Positions 44,815 to 57,390 of a stretch of 64,000 bases of DNA are shown piece by piece (within the stretch, counting starts at the first letter, position 1; each line of letters starts with the position of its first letter). The stretch comes from Hippopus hippopus (taxonomy: Eukaryota; Mollusca; Bivalvia; Cardiida; Cardiidae). The translations under genes and the position numbers were made by a program. The stretch covers positions 1,674,001-1,738,000 of the forward strand of contig OX328113.1 of assembly GCA_946811185.2 (NCBI GenBank), written 5' to 3'. The notes below the pieces were generated by a model. That model ran no database searches, had not been told where the DNA came from, and saw nothing but the letters and a program-made list of their open reading frames with translations.

Positions 44815-45077
44815 GCCCTGCATTGTTAAAAGGGGGCTTAATGCATCTGCAAAAAGTGTCCCCAATTGTCAGTCTGTGCAGTCTACATAGGCTGACATGG
44901 GTCAAAAGTTTTTGCTTTTGGCAAATTTGTGTATGTCAAAGGACCAGTCTATCTCTAGATCCAGTCAACTTTTAGACAAAATAAACTTCATGCATCCATA
45001 ATTACATAATGACTTACTTGGTATAATGTATCATTGGAGATGCATTTTGCCCCCTTTTCACTGAGCATGGCTCATTT
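44815..45077 (-). mobile_element. Family S element
   Basis: A reverse copy: AAAGGGGGCTTAATGCATCT at the left, CAGTCTACATAGGCTGACAT inside, CTTTTCACTGAGCATGGCTC at the right. Confidence 0.65.
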
Positions 45078-46140
45078 ATATACAACAGTGTACACATGCT
45101 TTTATCTCTAGATCTCTGTATCTAGGTATACTAGTTTATTTATTAATGTTTCTAGGTTTATTGTCATGTATTGAGATATGCATGTATTTTTATGTGGTTG
45201 ACCAAGTTTGCTGATCTTTAGGGTCGCTTTTCACCAATCATACTCACTGTTTATCTTACACTGGTTTTTAAAAAAATCACACACTAAAAAGTAACAATAT
45301 GGCCAAGAAACAAAATATTATGGAAGAGTACCAGCTAAACACTGCAACAGTTCAGTGACTAGCCCCCATTCAGACCAGTATGTCTTATTCCTTAAAATTG
45401 AACAGAATCTTGCCTTAAAAACAATATGGTTTCTGTGTACATTTAATTATTGCTTTGTTGATTCTCAAGTAAAACTTGAATTTTTGTTTTGGTTAGGAAA
45501 ACCCAGAACCATGTAAAAGTAAGACTGGACCTTTGTGACATTTTCACTGCCAAATGATAGAATGATAGAAATAGGCATTTATACTTCATAAGAAAAATGG
45601 CAGTTTATGCCCAAGTCTGTTTTTGTTGGTGCTAGTTACACTGGGCAGGTCACTGTGGAGTCCCCAATCTAGTACTGGTGAAACCCGGGAAAGACAGGAC
45701 AAAGCAGACTGGTACAGTAATATGACTGAAATATTGTTTAAATTGACAAATATTTGAGTACTGAAGTTTACATACAAAATTAGTCCAGACAAAAATGAAA
45801 GGTGAAAAGTGGCCCTGATTTTAGAAGTTGGAGATAATGCAACATGTCATATTCACTTCTAAATGATTCTTATCAAAATTACAAAACCCTAAACATAGTG
45901 ACAAATAGCAAATTGCTCTGTATGAGAGCTGTGTAATCAAAATTTTGAAACAACCTATTACTGTAAAAGAATGATGTTTCATGCTCCTATAGTTGACAGC
46001 CTCTTGAAACATAAAGTGAGCAATTGCTCCTTTACCCACAATGTTGTCCTCATTATTATAGAAAGACATTTTCTTGTCATGCAACTCTTTGTGTTACTTG
46101 CACTGTTTGGTTAGTCAAAATTTAAGGTGTACAGTAATAG
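45078..46140. other. Non-coding DNA with a SINE 2 fragment
   Basis: 45640-45745 matches type 2 SINE (minus-strand TTTCCCGGGTTTCACCAGTA, and plus-strand AATATGACTGAAATATTG). No gene seen elsewhere. Confidence 0.5.
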
Positions 46141-46633
46141 TGTTGACAGAATAATGTTTAGGAAAAGGAGAAAATGTAAGTTACGAGCATTTGTTTTTTT
46201 TTTTATCTATGACGTTTTCTAAAGCTTTCTTCCTCAAGTTTGTTAAAGCACAACATTGTTTGGAAAAGTGTCAGAATATCTTCAGTTTAGAGAAGTCAGA
46301 TTTTTGCTCATTTGATAGCAAGTAAGATAGTAACACAGACATGTTCTATTGCTCTACCTTCTAGAAGTATTGATATTCCACATTCAGTCCCAATTGTGAA
46401 CTTCTGAACCCTTTACCGAACAATCCCGGGTTTTTACGACTCTAAGAAAGAAGCCTTCTGAAAACATTGTGGGAAAAGGAGAAAATGCTGGTAACCAGCA
46501 TTTTCTCCTTTTCCCACAATGTTTTCTACCCTTTCCAAAACAAATTTCAGTTTTTGAGTCACATTAATTTTGTTGTCTGCAAATGCTTCCAATTTGGACT
46601 AGTCTAAAATTATGTCGTTTGGGAAAGAGTTAA
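46141..46633. mobile_element. Degenerate P+ and good P- copies
   Basis: 46141-46280 is eroded (AGGAAAAGGAGAAAATG). 46405-46633 is close to consensus, with TGAA at the left replacing TTAA and GTTTGGGAAAGAGTTAA at the right. Confidence 0.75.
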
Positions 46634-46689
46634 AGGTTTTGTCTGCTAACCCTTTACCTATTGACAATTTTTTAACCCTTAGAGCGGTG

Positions 46690-47010
46690 AAATAATTGCG
46701 TGGACTTGCTCATTTTGTGAAAACGGTCAAAATAATTCATTTTTGAGATTGTTTTGGCAAGAGTGTAATTCGAAGAAGGAGATTAATCCATCAAAGGTCA
46801 AGGTCACATTGGCCTTCAGCTTAATGATATTTAGACCTAACCTTGTCCAGATGATAACTAGACACAGAATTGACATAGGTTCTTCAAATTCTGTACAGAT
46901 ATTCATCTTGGAGTGTAAATGATCCCTATCGATTTTAAGGTTAATCCGTGAAAGGTCAAGGTCACAGTGACCACCAGATGTTTCAGGGCCCGCGCTGCCA
47001 TTCGCCACTT
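46690..47010. repeat. Two-unit repeat carrying AGGTCAAGGTCA
   Basis: AAAGGTCAAGGTCACATTGG near 46795 and AAAGGTCAAGGTCACAGTGA near 46951, about 157 bp apart, with similar sequence between. TCAAGGTCA is the monomer site bound by ERR/FTZ-F1-type nuclear receptors (established knowledge); no use is shown here. Confidence 0.55.
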
Positions 47011-48145
47011 AAGCCATTTGCAGTCTGGTCATTGATCTACATTGTCCAATATGTCATGCTATATTTAGGCCAAAGCGACCCTAACCTTGCTATGATTTGG
47101 GCTCCTTCCTATGAACTTTAAATTGTCCATTTCATTTATACAGCAGTCAAAATGTTAACACATGAACTGTAACAACATGGCAGTGACTATAAAATCATCC
47201 TGGTGAAATAAGGATAGCTAGCATGTGGAAAGGTTTTCATACAGGAATACACATGAAAATATAGTGGCAAAAGGAGAAACTCTTTATTATCGGCAATTTC
47301 TCCTTTTACCATAATGTATTTCAAATTGGTCTGCAGCAATTTGTGCCATTTGTTTGCAGGAGTCAATGTGTTACAATGTTTTAAGAAGTTCAATGATTGG
47401 AAAAATAGCCAAGTTAACTTCTTTCTGATCTTTATGTCAAAGTTGACGAGATTGTTACAATACACTGTATGAAAAGGTTGTTGTGCATGCTTAACACTTT
47501 ACAACACAATCTTTAGTTTTAACGACCCTGACAGATAATGCTTCTGAAAACATTGTGGGAAATGGAGAAAATGCTGATAAACATTTTCTCCTTTTCCCAC
47601 AATGTTTTGTAATTTTTCTCAGAAAAATCCCATCATATGAGCAACATACTGTTATCTGCAAATGTTTTCAATTTGGACAAGTCTACAATTTTGTCATGTG
47701 GTTGAGCATTGAAGTATTAGCAACTTACACTTTTTCCCACAGTGTTTTATTCACTGTAAATTACTATATGAGAAGATTCTATTGCTCATATCTTATCATG
47801 AGAAATATCTCGTTTTTGCACAATATTTTTAGGTCTTGTCAACTTGGATGTAAAGTCAGAAAGAACTATGTTGCCTTCTGTAGACAAACTGTTTCTTGCA
47901 GCAGACAACAGTTGAAAACATTGTAGTAAAAGGAGAAATTGTTCTTAACCTTTTACCAAACAACAGAATCTTAGACTTTTCCAAATTGAAAGCATTTGCA
48001 GTAGACAAATGAGATCATAGAGTAGAAAACATTTAGGAAAATGGAGAACATGCTTGTTATCAGATTTTCTCCTTTTTCCACAATGCTTTCAAAAGTTTTC
48101 CTTCTCAGAGTCGCTAAAACTTGGGATTGTCTGGTGAAGGGTAAA
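47011..48145. mobile_element. Q scrap and three P copies
   Basis: A Q scrap 47010-47060. A P core remnant 47260-47325 (GTGGCAAAAGGAG/CTCCTTTTACCA). P- 47491-47706 (TTAACACTTTACAACACAAT). P+ 47943-48144 (TTAACCTTTTACCAAACAAC ... GTCTGGTGAAGGG). Confidence 0.65.
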
Positions 48146-48418
48146 GAGCATTTCTCCTTTTGCTACAATGTTTTACTTGTATTTATCCAATCAGTTTTGA
48201 TTAAGATGTTCTCTGCTGTAAGTTTGTCTCGGGAGGTAACAACTTGGCTATTTCTGAATGTGGATATCAATCAGCAAACTTGGTCAACCTTGAAGGGGGA
48301 GGGGAGGGGCAGGTAAGTGGGAATTTAAAATTAAAATGCTAAAGGAGATTACTCTTGAGTTCTTGATTTTATTCAAACCATTTTTTTTTTAATATACAAA
48401 ATATAAAGAGAACAAAAG

Positions 48419-48600
48419 AGCCCCATGACCGTCTGCCAGTGCCAAGGGAGGTAACTCGGTCCAGACAAGACTCGGTGAGTTATTCCCCTTGAATGACTCT
48501 TCAACCAAGTTTGCGTATGAGCAGCTGATTCCCACTGGGATTGTAACGATGTGTTCTTACTGCACAGTACACTATGTATTTCAAGTGAACTCTTGTAAAG
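48419..48600 (-). repeat. Left member of an 8.5-kb-separated inverted duplication
   Basis: Matches 56977-57156 in reverse complement with scattered differences (shared GCTGATTCCCACTGGGATTG, TTCTTACTGCACAGTA, CCAGTGCCAAGGGAGGTAAC). Not coding in any frame. Confidence 0.75.
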
Positions 48601-49239
48601 TTTCAAGGCCTTTAGTGATAATGATGGAACACCAATGTTTCTAGAGAGAATGTATGTCTATGGGTTTGAAAGTTATGAAACCCTCTAACCAAGAAACAAC
48701 CTCACACAGCGTTCTGAATTCAGTTTCAAAATGCAGTTATTTTCTCTAAAAACCAATGTTTACTTGTGCTACCATGCAATTACAAGTCAATTCACAGACA
48801 GGGACATCTAAAACGGTGCTTACAACCTTTCATTTCAATGCCATGCATAACTTAAGTTTTACAACAATTACTTCTGTTAACTATAGCCCCTTTACAATTT
48901 TTTTGGGGGGGGGGGGGGCGTGGGGGGGGAGGGGGGGGGGAGGGACAAGTCTAAAGACATATAGGAAAAAAAAATTAAAATTCCGCCAAAACACGACAAC
49001 AAATGGAGCAAATAGTTTTAACAGTTTGTCCATTTGTCACAATGTTTCCCAAAACCATCTAACACTAAAGCCAAGTCCCTATCTATCATAATGTTTTCAA
49101 CAGCAATCTGTCACAGTGGAGACTAAAAGGATTTGCATACAGGTAAGGGTAAACATCACTACAATAATGAAAATTAAAAACAAAATCCCCATGAAAACTT
49201 GTCAACACACTGTCCTATATACATGCTTATATAAACTGT
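48601..49239. other. Non-coding DNA with a G-rich tract
   Basis: 48904-48951 is almost all G, broken by single bases (GGGGCGTGGGGGGGAGGGGG-type), a strong G-quadruplex candidate. Nothing else recognised. Confidence 0.6.
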
Positions 49240-49800
49240 AGCAAACCTTATACCTACATGTATTTCATTTAGAGAAATAAGTTTTTGAGAAAAATATTGA
49301 AATAATTGTTGAAACTGCACCTAAATATGATTCTTAGCATTTATAAACCAGTAGTTTGAATGTTTAGAGTTATAAAAGGCATCAAACTATATGAGCAATT
49401 GGGCCTTATGCCTACAGGAATTTCATTTTAAGAATTTTTATTTGATACTACATCAATTGTTGAAATTACACGTAAGTATGATTCCTGGCATTTCATAAAC
49501 CAGTAGTCTAAACAACAGTCCAATCTATAAAAGTTGTCAAACTATAAAAAATTATGAGCAAATAAACCTTTTGCCTACAGGTATTTTATTTTCAGGGTTA
49601 AGTTTTTATTTGATATCGCAATAATTGTTGAAACTACACTAAAATATAATTCCTGGTATTTCAGAAACCAGTAGTCTTCCTAACAGTCCAATCTATAAAA
49701 AGCACAAAAATAAACAGGCAATTAAACCTTTTGCCTATATGCATTTTATCTATGAAATTAGGTTTTTTATTTGATATTGCATTAATTGTTAAAACTGCAT

Positions 49801-50039
49801 TTAACTCTTTGTTGTTACCATACAACAAACTGGTAGACATGTCCAAGTTGAAAGCTCTTGCAGACGTCTATTTATACCTGGCTCAAATGACGAAATTTTT
49901 GTTTGAATATGGTACAAAACATTGAGGGAAGAGGAGAAAATGCTATGTTCCAGCATTTTCTCCTTTTCCCACAATGTTTTCAAAAGGCTTCTTTCTCAGG
50001 GTCGTTAAAAAAAGTCGGGATTGTGTGGTAAAGGGTCAA
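49801..50039 (+). mobile_element. Family P element inside the 165-bp array
   Basis: TTAACTCTTTGTTGTTACCA ... GTGGTAAAGGGTCAA. The joined flanks read ACTGCATTTAAGCATAATT, matching array units ACTGCACTTAAGTATGATT. The right TTAA has mutated to TCAA. Confidence 0.9.
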
Positions 50040-50106
50040 GCATAATTTCTACAGTTTCATAAACCTGTAGTCTAATCAAAAGTCAAATATATAAAAGGCA
50101 TCAAGT

Positions 50107-50372
50107 TATATATGGCTCGCAACATGCGAAAAGGGGCATTCGGACATTTGCGTAAAGTGTCGTCTCGGATCAGCCTGCGCAGTCCACGCAGGCTAATCCA
50201 AGACGGCACTTTACGACTACATTAGATTTTGTGCTACAGTAGACTTGCGCAAAACAGAAAATTACACAAAAACGGAAAGTGTCCTTTTGGATTAGCCTGC
50301 ACAGGCTGATCCGAGACGACACTTTATGTAAATGTCTGAATGCCCCTTTTCTCGTGTTGCAGGCCATATGTA
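50107..50372. mobile_element. Family R element, second copy
   Basis: TGGCTCGCAACATGCGAAAA at the left and CTCGTGTTGCAGGCCA at the right, very similar inside to 39446-39707. It interrupts an array unit at TTATAT/TATGTAATT, so the target duplication includes TA. Confidence 0.85.
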
Positions 50373-51054
50373 ATTAAACCTTTTATCTAAATGTATTTTA
50401 TCTATAGAGTTAGGTTTTCATTTGATATTACAGTTATTGTTGAAACTGTTTTTCAGTATGTTTCCTTGTGATTTATAAACCAGTAGTCCAAACAACAGCC
50501 CAATCTATAAAACATACAGGAAATTTAATTTTTTATCTACATGCATTTTATTTATGAAGTTTGGTTTATTATTGATTTTGCAATTACTTTTGAAACTGCA
50601 CTTAAGTATGATTCACGATGTTTCGTATACCAGTAGTCCAAACAACAGTAAAATGTATAAAAGGGACACAGTAACTGGCAATTTAACATTTTACCTTGAT
50701 GTACTTGATTCCCCAAATTGTCATTTGATATAGCAGAAATTGTTGAAACTTTACTTATGTATGTTTGCTAAACAGCAGTCCTATCTTTAAAAGGAACAAA
50801 ATATATCCTTTTACCTCAATATATTTTTTTTTAAAGTCCAGTTTCTATCTGATGTGAAAAAAAATGTTGAAACTGCCCCTAAGTATTTTTTCATATCTTA
50901 AAACTTGTTTATCTTTTTACTGTAATGATTTGTCCAGTTTCTATCTGATGAGAAAAAATGCTGAATCTGCCCGTAAGTATTTTCCATAGATATGTTAAAA
51001 CTATTATTTGTCCAACTATTTAAAGATAGACATTTTTGTCCTAACACACTGGAT

Positions 51055-51710
51055 TTAACCCTTTACCACACAATGATGCCTTTTAACGCCCCTGAAGAAG
51101 AGGCCTTTTGAAAACATTGTGGGAAAAGGAGAAAATGCTGGTAACCAGCATTTTCTCCTTTTCCCACAAAGTTTTCTACCCTATCAAAGAAAAGTTGCGT
51201 CATTTGAGCCACTATGAAATTGTCGTCTGCAAATGCTTTCAATTTGGATAGGTCTTAAATTTTGCCGTGTGGTAAAGAGTTAAAGGAATAACTGTCTAGC
51301 AGAAAATGGGTTAAAAACATCATACAATCCTATTTCATGACTTTTAGGAAAAAAGCATTTGTAGAAATATTTCTCACCATCACAAAGAAACCATCTTCTG
51401 AGCCAAAAAAAAACATCATTTGAACTGAAATAATTTGTCATTGACAAATACTTTCACAATGAACAAACAACCTGACATTGTTGTTTTTGGGCAGGATGTA
51501 CATGTACATTATTTAACTCTTCACCACACAACAAGTTTTCAGACATGTCCAAATTAAAAGCATTTTTCTGACAACAAATTACATGTGACTCAAATGATGA
51601 CCTTTTTTAATGGGTACCAGCATTTTCTCCTTTTCCCACAATGGTTTTGAAAGGCCTCTTCCTCAGGGTCATAAAAACTCTTGATTGTTTGGTATAAGGC
51701 TATAGGAGGA
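51055..51710. mobile_element. P- and P+ copies
   Basis: 51055-51283 is complete, minus (TTAACCCTTTACCACACAAT ... GTGTGGTAAAGAGTTAA) with a near-perfect palindrome. 51513-51703 is plus, missing the left palindrome arm. Confidence 0.8.
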
Positions 51711-51934
51711 ATGCAATGCAGACACAATGTAAATTACATATAACAATACAAAAGTTTGTCCGTTTCTTCCTAACTTGCTCACACAAGTTTTGTACCACAC
51801 AATTTTGATATTAAGTTATTCAAAAAATACTTAAAAGTTTAAATTTTATTTCAACCATCTAAAACTAATTTTTCTTCAGAGGATTTGTGAAAATGTCCTT
51901 GTAAAATACTGTCTATAACCAACATGAATCCAGG

Positions 51935-52148
51935 TTAACCCTAAGGCTGCTAAGCGCGACTCACTAACCTTTTGTGGACTGTGTAGATCAAGATCAGACT
52001 GCACAGAACGTGCAGTCTGATCTTGGATCTACACTGTCCAATAAGGAGATATATTTCCCCCAAAATATAAAATTGAAATAGCAACATTTGGGTTTATACA
52101 ATCAACTTGAAAGTTTCACGTTTCCTTATGTAGCAGGATAAGGGTTAA
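51935..52148 (+). mobile_element. Family Q element, complete reference copy
   Basis: 214 bp from TTAACCCTAAGGCTGCTAAG to GCAGGATAAGGGTTAA. GTAGATCAAGATCAGACTGC and GCAGTCTGATCTTGGATCTA form a hairpin of more than 20 bp per arm, off-centre near the left end. The terminal inverted repeat is limited to TTAACCCT(T/A). Confidence 0.85.
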
Positions 52149-52699
52149 ATAAGTCAATACAGATTAAATTTGTCTGAGGATTGTTGCTGAAGAAGAAATA
52201 GCTTATTACAATTTTTCCTTTCCCTACAATGTTTTCAACAGTAGTCTAGATCAAGATGCAAGAATTTATCTGTAATAGATAGAGAGCTAAACTCTGAACT
52301 CACATATATATCCAACACTTCAGTCAAAACAAACATGTATGATCAATATTATTTACATTACAAGCTTCAAACTAAAGATCTCCTATTTAGACCTCATGTA
52401 GACTGTAGCAAACAAAATCTAACCTCTACAGACCAAAATGAATAGAAACCTTCTAATTAACAAAATGTTGCAATTCCTAGGTTGTTTTTTGTCAGAAAAT
52501 ATTATACAGAAACAGGCAAAGGATTTCAGATTAAACTGCATTCTGTACAGTCTGATCTTGATCTACTCTGAAAAATAATATGATATTTGTGCTCAGCACT
52601 CTATGCTTGGGTTCAAACGGAGAAACCCAGACAGAACTATGTACACCTTAAAGTTTTAATGGGAGAGGCACAGTTTCAATGGAGAAGGAAAATTGTACA
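52149..52699. other. Non-coding DNA with a Q scrap
   Basis: 52505-52570 has AGATTAAACTGCATTCTGTA and CAGTCTGATCTTGATCTAC (Q hairpin). No gene seen. Confidence 0.5.
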
Positions 52700-54010
52700 T
52701 AAGTATAGAAACAGTGTGACAAAAGCCAAGGTGGGCACATAACCACAATAACTGCCAAACATACACACATCCATACAGTTGCTGAAGCAAGTCAATGCAT
52801 GTCGATTCTTCTGTAAGATGCTCCAGCCTATATACAGTACAAAACAAAAAACAAAAAAACATTGTGGCAAAAGTAAAGGTGGACATATAACCTTGACAAT
52901 TGCACATGATGATGATGAATAGCGTTTTAAGGCCCGTCGACAACTTAGGTCATATTGGGCGCACTTACTTAGTAAACAATAATGCGAGGTGAAAATAACA
53001 TACATGTGCAACAACATAAGACAAACATGATAAATGAGGAATGGACAAAACACAAAATGATGCCCCTTTTGTCGCCTTTTACGACATGCATGCTGTCACT
53101 TTTGTTCCGCCAGATGAAATGGCAGATGTGACGATCGCGGGACTGCAGTGGTTTATTCTTATACCCCCGATTAAACCACACGGGGTCCCACAGGCCAATT
53201 GATTCCCATTCCAAACCCTATTTACATCGAGAAAAAAATACAGGATTTGGAATAAGAACTACCCAGCCTGCTGCAATCCTACGAATTACGAGGAAAGCAG
53301 CCGTTTGTCTCTAATTTTAGTCGCCTTCTACGACATGCCATAGAGAAAGGCCGAGGTCCTATTCTATAAATTAAAAAAAACCCGGGACCCCACGGGGAGA
53401 CAATTGCACAATAAATGCCCAAGTCTTTCAATGGTACACTAGAAACAGTGTGACAAAAGCCAAGATAGACACATAACCACGATTTTTTAACTATATTCAC
53501 TGTTTTTAAAGCACATGACTGTCTCTAAACTGAGATTATAAACACTCCAGCCTGTCAAGAGTATCAAAACAGAATGAGAAACAGTGTGCCAAAAGACAAG
53601 GTGGATGCATACATTCATCCTACAATTTTACAAGTTAAATAATCTACATTCTTACTATTGAAACATAAACATACTGGTTAGAAAGTTCCAGCCTATCAAT
53701 AGTATGGAAATGCATGAGAAACAGTGTGACAAAAGCCAAGGAGACATGGTCACTTTTGTTGTACAATCTACAATACTCATGGCACAAGACTAAATGTACA
53801 CTTCGACTAAAAGTAGCTCCAGCCTCTCAATAAAACATGAGAAACAGTGTGGCAAAAGCCAAGATGGACTCGCTATAAACAGCAGACATGTCCAATGTCC
53901 ATAATCTACAGTCTACATTCTAATTATATACCTAACATAGTGGTTAAAAGTACTACAGGCTATCAAGACAGTAAACAAATATGACAAACAGTGTGACAAA
54001 AGCCAAAATT
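52700..54010. repeat. About 134-bp degenerate tandem array containing two inserted blocks
   Basis: GAAACAGTGTGACAAAAGCC recurs at about 52709, 52858 (diverged), 53443, 53578, 53712, 53840 and 53977. 52905-53230 and 53280-53400 carry GTCGCCTTTTACGACATGC and GTCGCCTTCTACGACATGCC followed by ACGGGGTCCC or CCCCACGGGG, two copies of another, probably SINE-type, conserved block. Confidence 0.65.
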
Positions 54011-54521
54011 AGCTAGTTTTACAATTTACAAGAAGGTTCCGACTTACATTTTGTTGAAAAATGCTTCTAATACAAGCCTGCCTTCTAAAGGTCAACCAAC
54101 TTGAAACTAAACCAGCAGTTTTCCATGCCTTTGAAAGAACAACCAACTAGACCATAGTCAAGTCAAATTAAAACCTTCCCTACTCTGTATTTTCAGAATT
54201 AAAACGTCGACAAAGACAAGTTCAGGGAAACGGTCACAAAAAACCGTTCTACAGCAACATTTCTGTAGCATTGCATTCCTTCATATTGCCTATTTTCCTT
54301 TATTCATGGTCAATTTAGAGTTGACCTTCCTTTCCCAGTAATGAATTCATGCAATAAATCCCCCCCTTTTTTTTTCACATATTTAACAACATAATCTTAC
54401 TTAAGAGTTTTATAGATGTCTGATCAATTAATAATTAAAAGGTTTATCTTTATCAAATCTGAAGTTATTCTATAATATTTATTTACAGAACAATGTAGAG
54501 TGTGCTCCATATTTAGTATTT
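54011..54521. other. Non-coding DNA, nothing recognised
   Basis: No repeat family or gene seen. Confidence 0.5.
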
Positions 54522-56545
54522 CAGACATGTTAAGTCTCCCGGAAATTCCGTGAGTATCACGGAAAAAGACAGCGGCAAACGGCTCATGGATTTGTGTTAA
54601 AAACTCCCGGAAAATATGAATTCCGATTTTTTTATTAAAGCCACAGCTTGTATCCCGGAAAAATACGATGAGGCCGGGAGTGTCCGGAAATCAGATCTCC
54701 GCAAACGCTTGCTTTATTGATTGCTACCGGATGTGTAAATATATAGAGCGTTTGCAGGTACCTGATCACACATGCGCATTAAGCAAATTTGAGAGAAATG
54801 AAAAGATGTCGAAGAGTTCCCTTTCACCAGGGCCATTAACACCGAAAAAAAGACAGAAAAAAGTTCAGTACGACACAAAATACAGCATCGAAATTGAGAA
54901 AGCATTACACATCTGGGGGTCCTAAATCCCCATAGTGAACTGAAAAGTGAGGCTGTGATTAGTCTTGCTAAGAGATTTTCACTGGTGGAAGATGAAGATA
55001 TTGATAACCTGAATGAGGAAGTACTAGAATATAAGCTTACACCCAAGAATCAACTCACATCTTTCAAAGAAGATGACCGTGTAGATGTGTACTGGCTTTC
55101 CATCTCAAAAATGAAAACTGGTGCAGGAAAATTAAGATTTCCCTTGTTAGGAACCCTCATGAAGGCTTTAATCACAATACCGAACAGTAATGCCGATTCA
55201 GAAAGGGTGTTCTCCATGGTACGGAAGATTCACACTGACTTCAGGTCTGAACTTGAAAATGGTACAATTTGTGCACTGTTATCAGTGAAAATAAACTTAG
55301 ATGGGGACTGCTATGATGCAAATATAACAAATGAACATCTGAAAGCGGCCAAGAAGGCAACATGGGGCTATGTTCAGGATCATATGAGCTCAGGTCTTTG
55401 TACAAAATCCTGATATTTTGATATGAAAGGGATAGCATAGTGCTGAAAAAAATGTGCTTTTATATTAAACCTACATGTATGTATCAAGTAACAATGTATG
55501 ACCAATCAAATTCTACACAAGTGATAGTCAAGAAAGCCATTCTTGTAGTTATACTAAAGATTTTTTATGGCTTTTTCTCAGTTTCAAGTCAGTATCATTG
55601 AGTTTGGTTATAGTGCTAAAAATCTTTCAAGAGTTAGCAGGCCTTGTATGAGGCATTGCTGCAAGATGTAACATTTCCCTTTGTGTCTCTCCTATTAGTA
55701 ACTATGATGCAGTGTTTTTCTGAATGTCTTGGAACAACATAGTGCTGAGAAAATGTGCCTTTTTGTGCTTTGGGCAGTTTTTAATGATCAGTTTTTAGTG
55801 CCATCCTTTTTTATAGAAACTAGAAGCAACTCAAAGCCTGTATTCAGCATGATGTATCTGTCCACAGAAATTATGTGAAGGGAAGTGTATATAATATTTA
55901 TAAAATATTTAGAACTTAGGCATACTTACTCATATTCAAATACTTTGTTTTAATGTATTTGCATTTACATGAAGTTTTTCTCATACTTCAAGCAAAGGCT
56001 GTTTGTGATACAGTTGATTTCTACTACAATACATTGTTACACATTTGTTAAAAGTTTTATATTTACATTTTAACCAAAACTCAGTTCTGGAGTACAATAT
56101 ACTGTGGTAATGTTTGTTTTAAATATATACCAGTTTTAGCTTTAAACAAAAAAATTTTATCATCCTAAATTTTTTATAGGGCATACTAGTCAATCTTTTC
56201 ACTGCACCCTTGTGATTAACTTATCAGTATTTTTATTATTCTGAAATAAAATCTGGTTATTGTCAGTACACTTTTGTATCTTTGCTTTCTTGTTTTGTCA
56301 TGTGTAGTTTGTAGTGCAGTTCAATAAAGTTAATAAAATCATACATGTATGTTTTCTTCTGAATTTGAATTTTAAGAGTATCTTGAGCTATGAATATTAA
56401 TAAAAAGAAGCTCTAGGAGTGCTCACAGTACCAGGAAAAATAGCCTCCAGGACATGCCAGATGGCACCAAAAGGCACCATTTGGCGCTTGCTTCAGATAC
56501 GGGCTGTCTCACTGATTTTTTTTTCCCAGGAACTTAACATGTCTG
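54522..56545 (+). mobile_element. hAT-type DNA transposon, 2.0 kb, both termini present
   Basis: CAGACATGTTAAGT at 54522 is exactly inverted at 56532-56545 and flanked by GTATTT on each side. The usual hAT duplication is 8 bp, so the outer two bases have probably diverged. CCCGGAAA words cluster in the left 150 bp (54537, 54606, 54654 and TCCGGAAAT at 54682), as expected of subterminal transposase sites. It encodes only the transposase ends. Confidence 0.8.
54668..55413 (+). pseudogene. hAT transposase remnant (N-terminal piece and C-terminal dimerisation domain)
   Basis: Frame 1 (54668-54925) ends KKRQKKVQYDTKYSIEIEKA. An overlapping frame, open from the 54900 region to 55413, continues with LNPHSELKSEAVISLAKRFS, YWLSISKM, and FPLLGTLMKALITIPNSNAD, SERVFSMVRKI, ALLSVKIN. 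The block IPNSNADSERVFS...LLSVK is the hAT C-terminal dimerisation signature. Full hAT transposases are 500-800 aa; the DDE core and BED finger are absent, so an internal deletion (or splicing of the two frames) is needed to explain it. No ATG opens the second frame. Judged inactive. Confidence 0.8.
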
Positions 56546-56976
56546 GTATTTATCATATTAAAAAAAAATAGTCTTCCTCACCTTTTTAGGTTTGCATTAG
56601 GTTTTAAACTTGCTGCATAGGCCAGTGTGTGCTTGGGTTAACAGAAGTAATTATTGTAAAAGATACATGTATAAATAGCTTTAAAATGTAGTCATAAGCA
56701 CTGTTTGCAAATACATGTACATACAAACAGGGAAATAGCACAAGCAAACATTGATTCCTTAAGCAAATAATTACACCTTGAACCCAAATTCAGAACACTG
56801 GGTGCAGATGTCTCAGGGCTAGATTGAATCAAAGTCATTTCCAGTCAACACCACAGAGATACATAAACTCCACAGTATCACAACAAGTACAGAGGTTTTC
56901 TCCGTGAACTTCCGTTTTATACTGATGGTCCACACTGGCTCATACATCATTACCACCAAAGGACTCTACTTCCTCA
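56546..56976. other. Non-coding DNA, nothing recognised
   Basis: No family or gene seen. Confidence 0.5.
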
Positions 56977-57156
56977 CAAGAGCTCACTATAAAATACACA
57001 TTGTTACTGTGCAGTAAGAACACATCATTACAATCCCAGTGGGAATCAGCTACCCATACACAAACTTGGTTAAAGAGTCATTCAAGGGGAATAAGTCACC
57101 AAAGTCTTGTCTGGACTGAGTTACCTCCCTTGGCACTGGCAAGTGTCATGGGGCCC
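56977..57156 (+). repeat. Right member of the inverted duplication
   Basis: The inverse of 48419-48600 (GTTACCTCCCTTGGCACTGG, CAATCCCAGTGGGAATCAGC). Confidence 0.75.
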
Positions 57157-57390
57157 TTTTGGTTCCCAGAATTTTGACACTAACAATACCCAAATGCTAC
57201 ACATAGTTACTTAGAGATGGCAACAGGTAACCAGCACATGAACTTTTAGATTTTTTTTTTTCAAGAAAGGTGACCAAAAAGTGTCCAACACTCTAAAACT
57301 GATTTACAAAATATACACTTGAGTACTGAAGTCCAATACTAGGACAGACAGATTTGAGATAATCTTCACTGGCAGTTAAGTACTTGACTA

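Larger units (their letters stand above)
49240..51000. repeat. About 165-bp tandem array with two nested insertions
   Basis: Units contain ATAAACCAGTAGTCTAA, CAATCTATAAAAG, CCTTTTGCCTACAGG and AATTGTTGAAACTGCACTTA. About eight to ten diverged units. A P element (49801-50039) and an R element (50107-50372) interrupt it. Confidence 0.8.
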
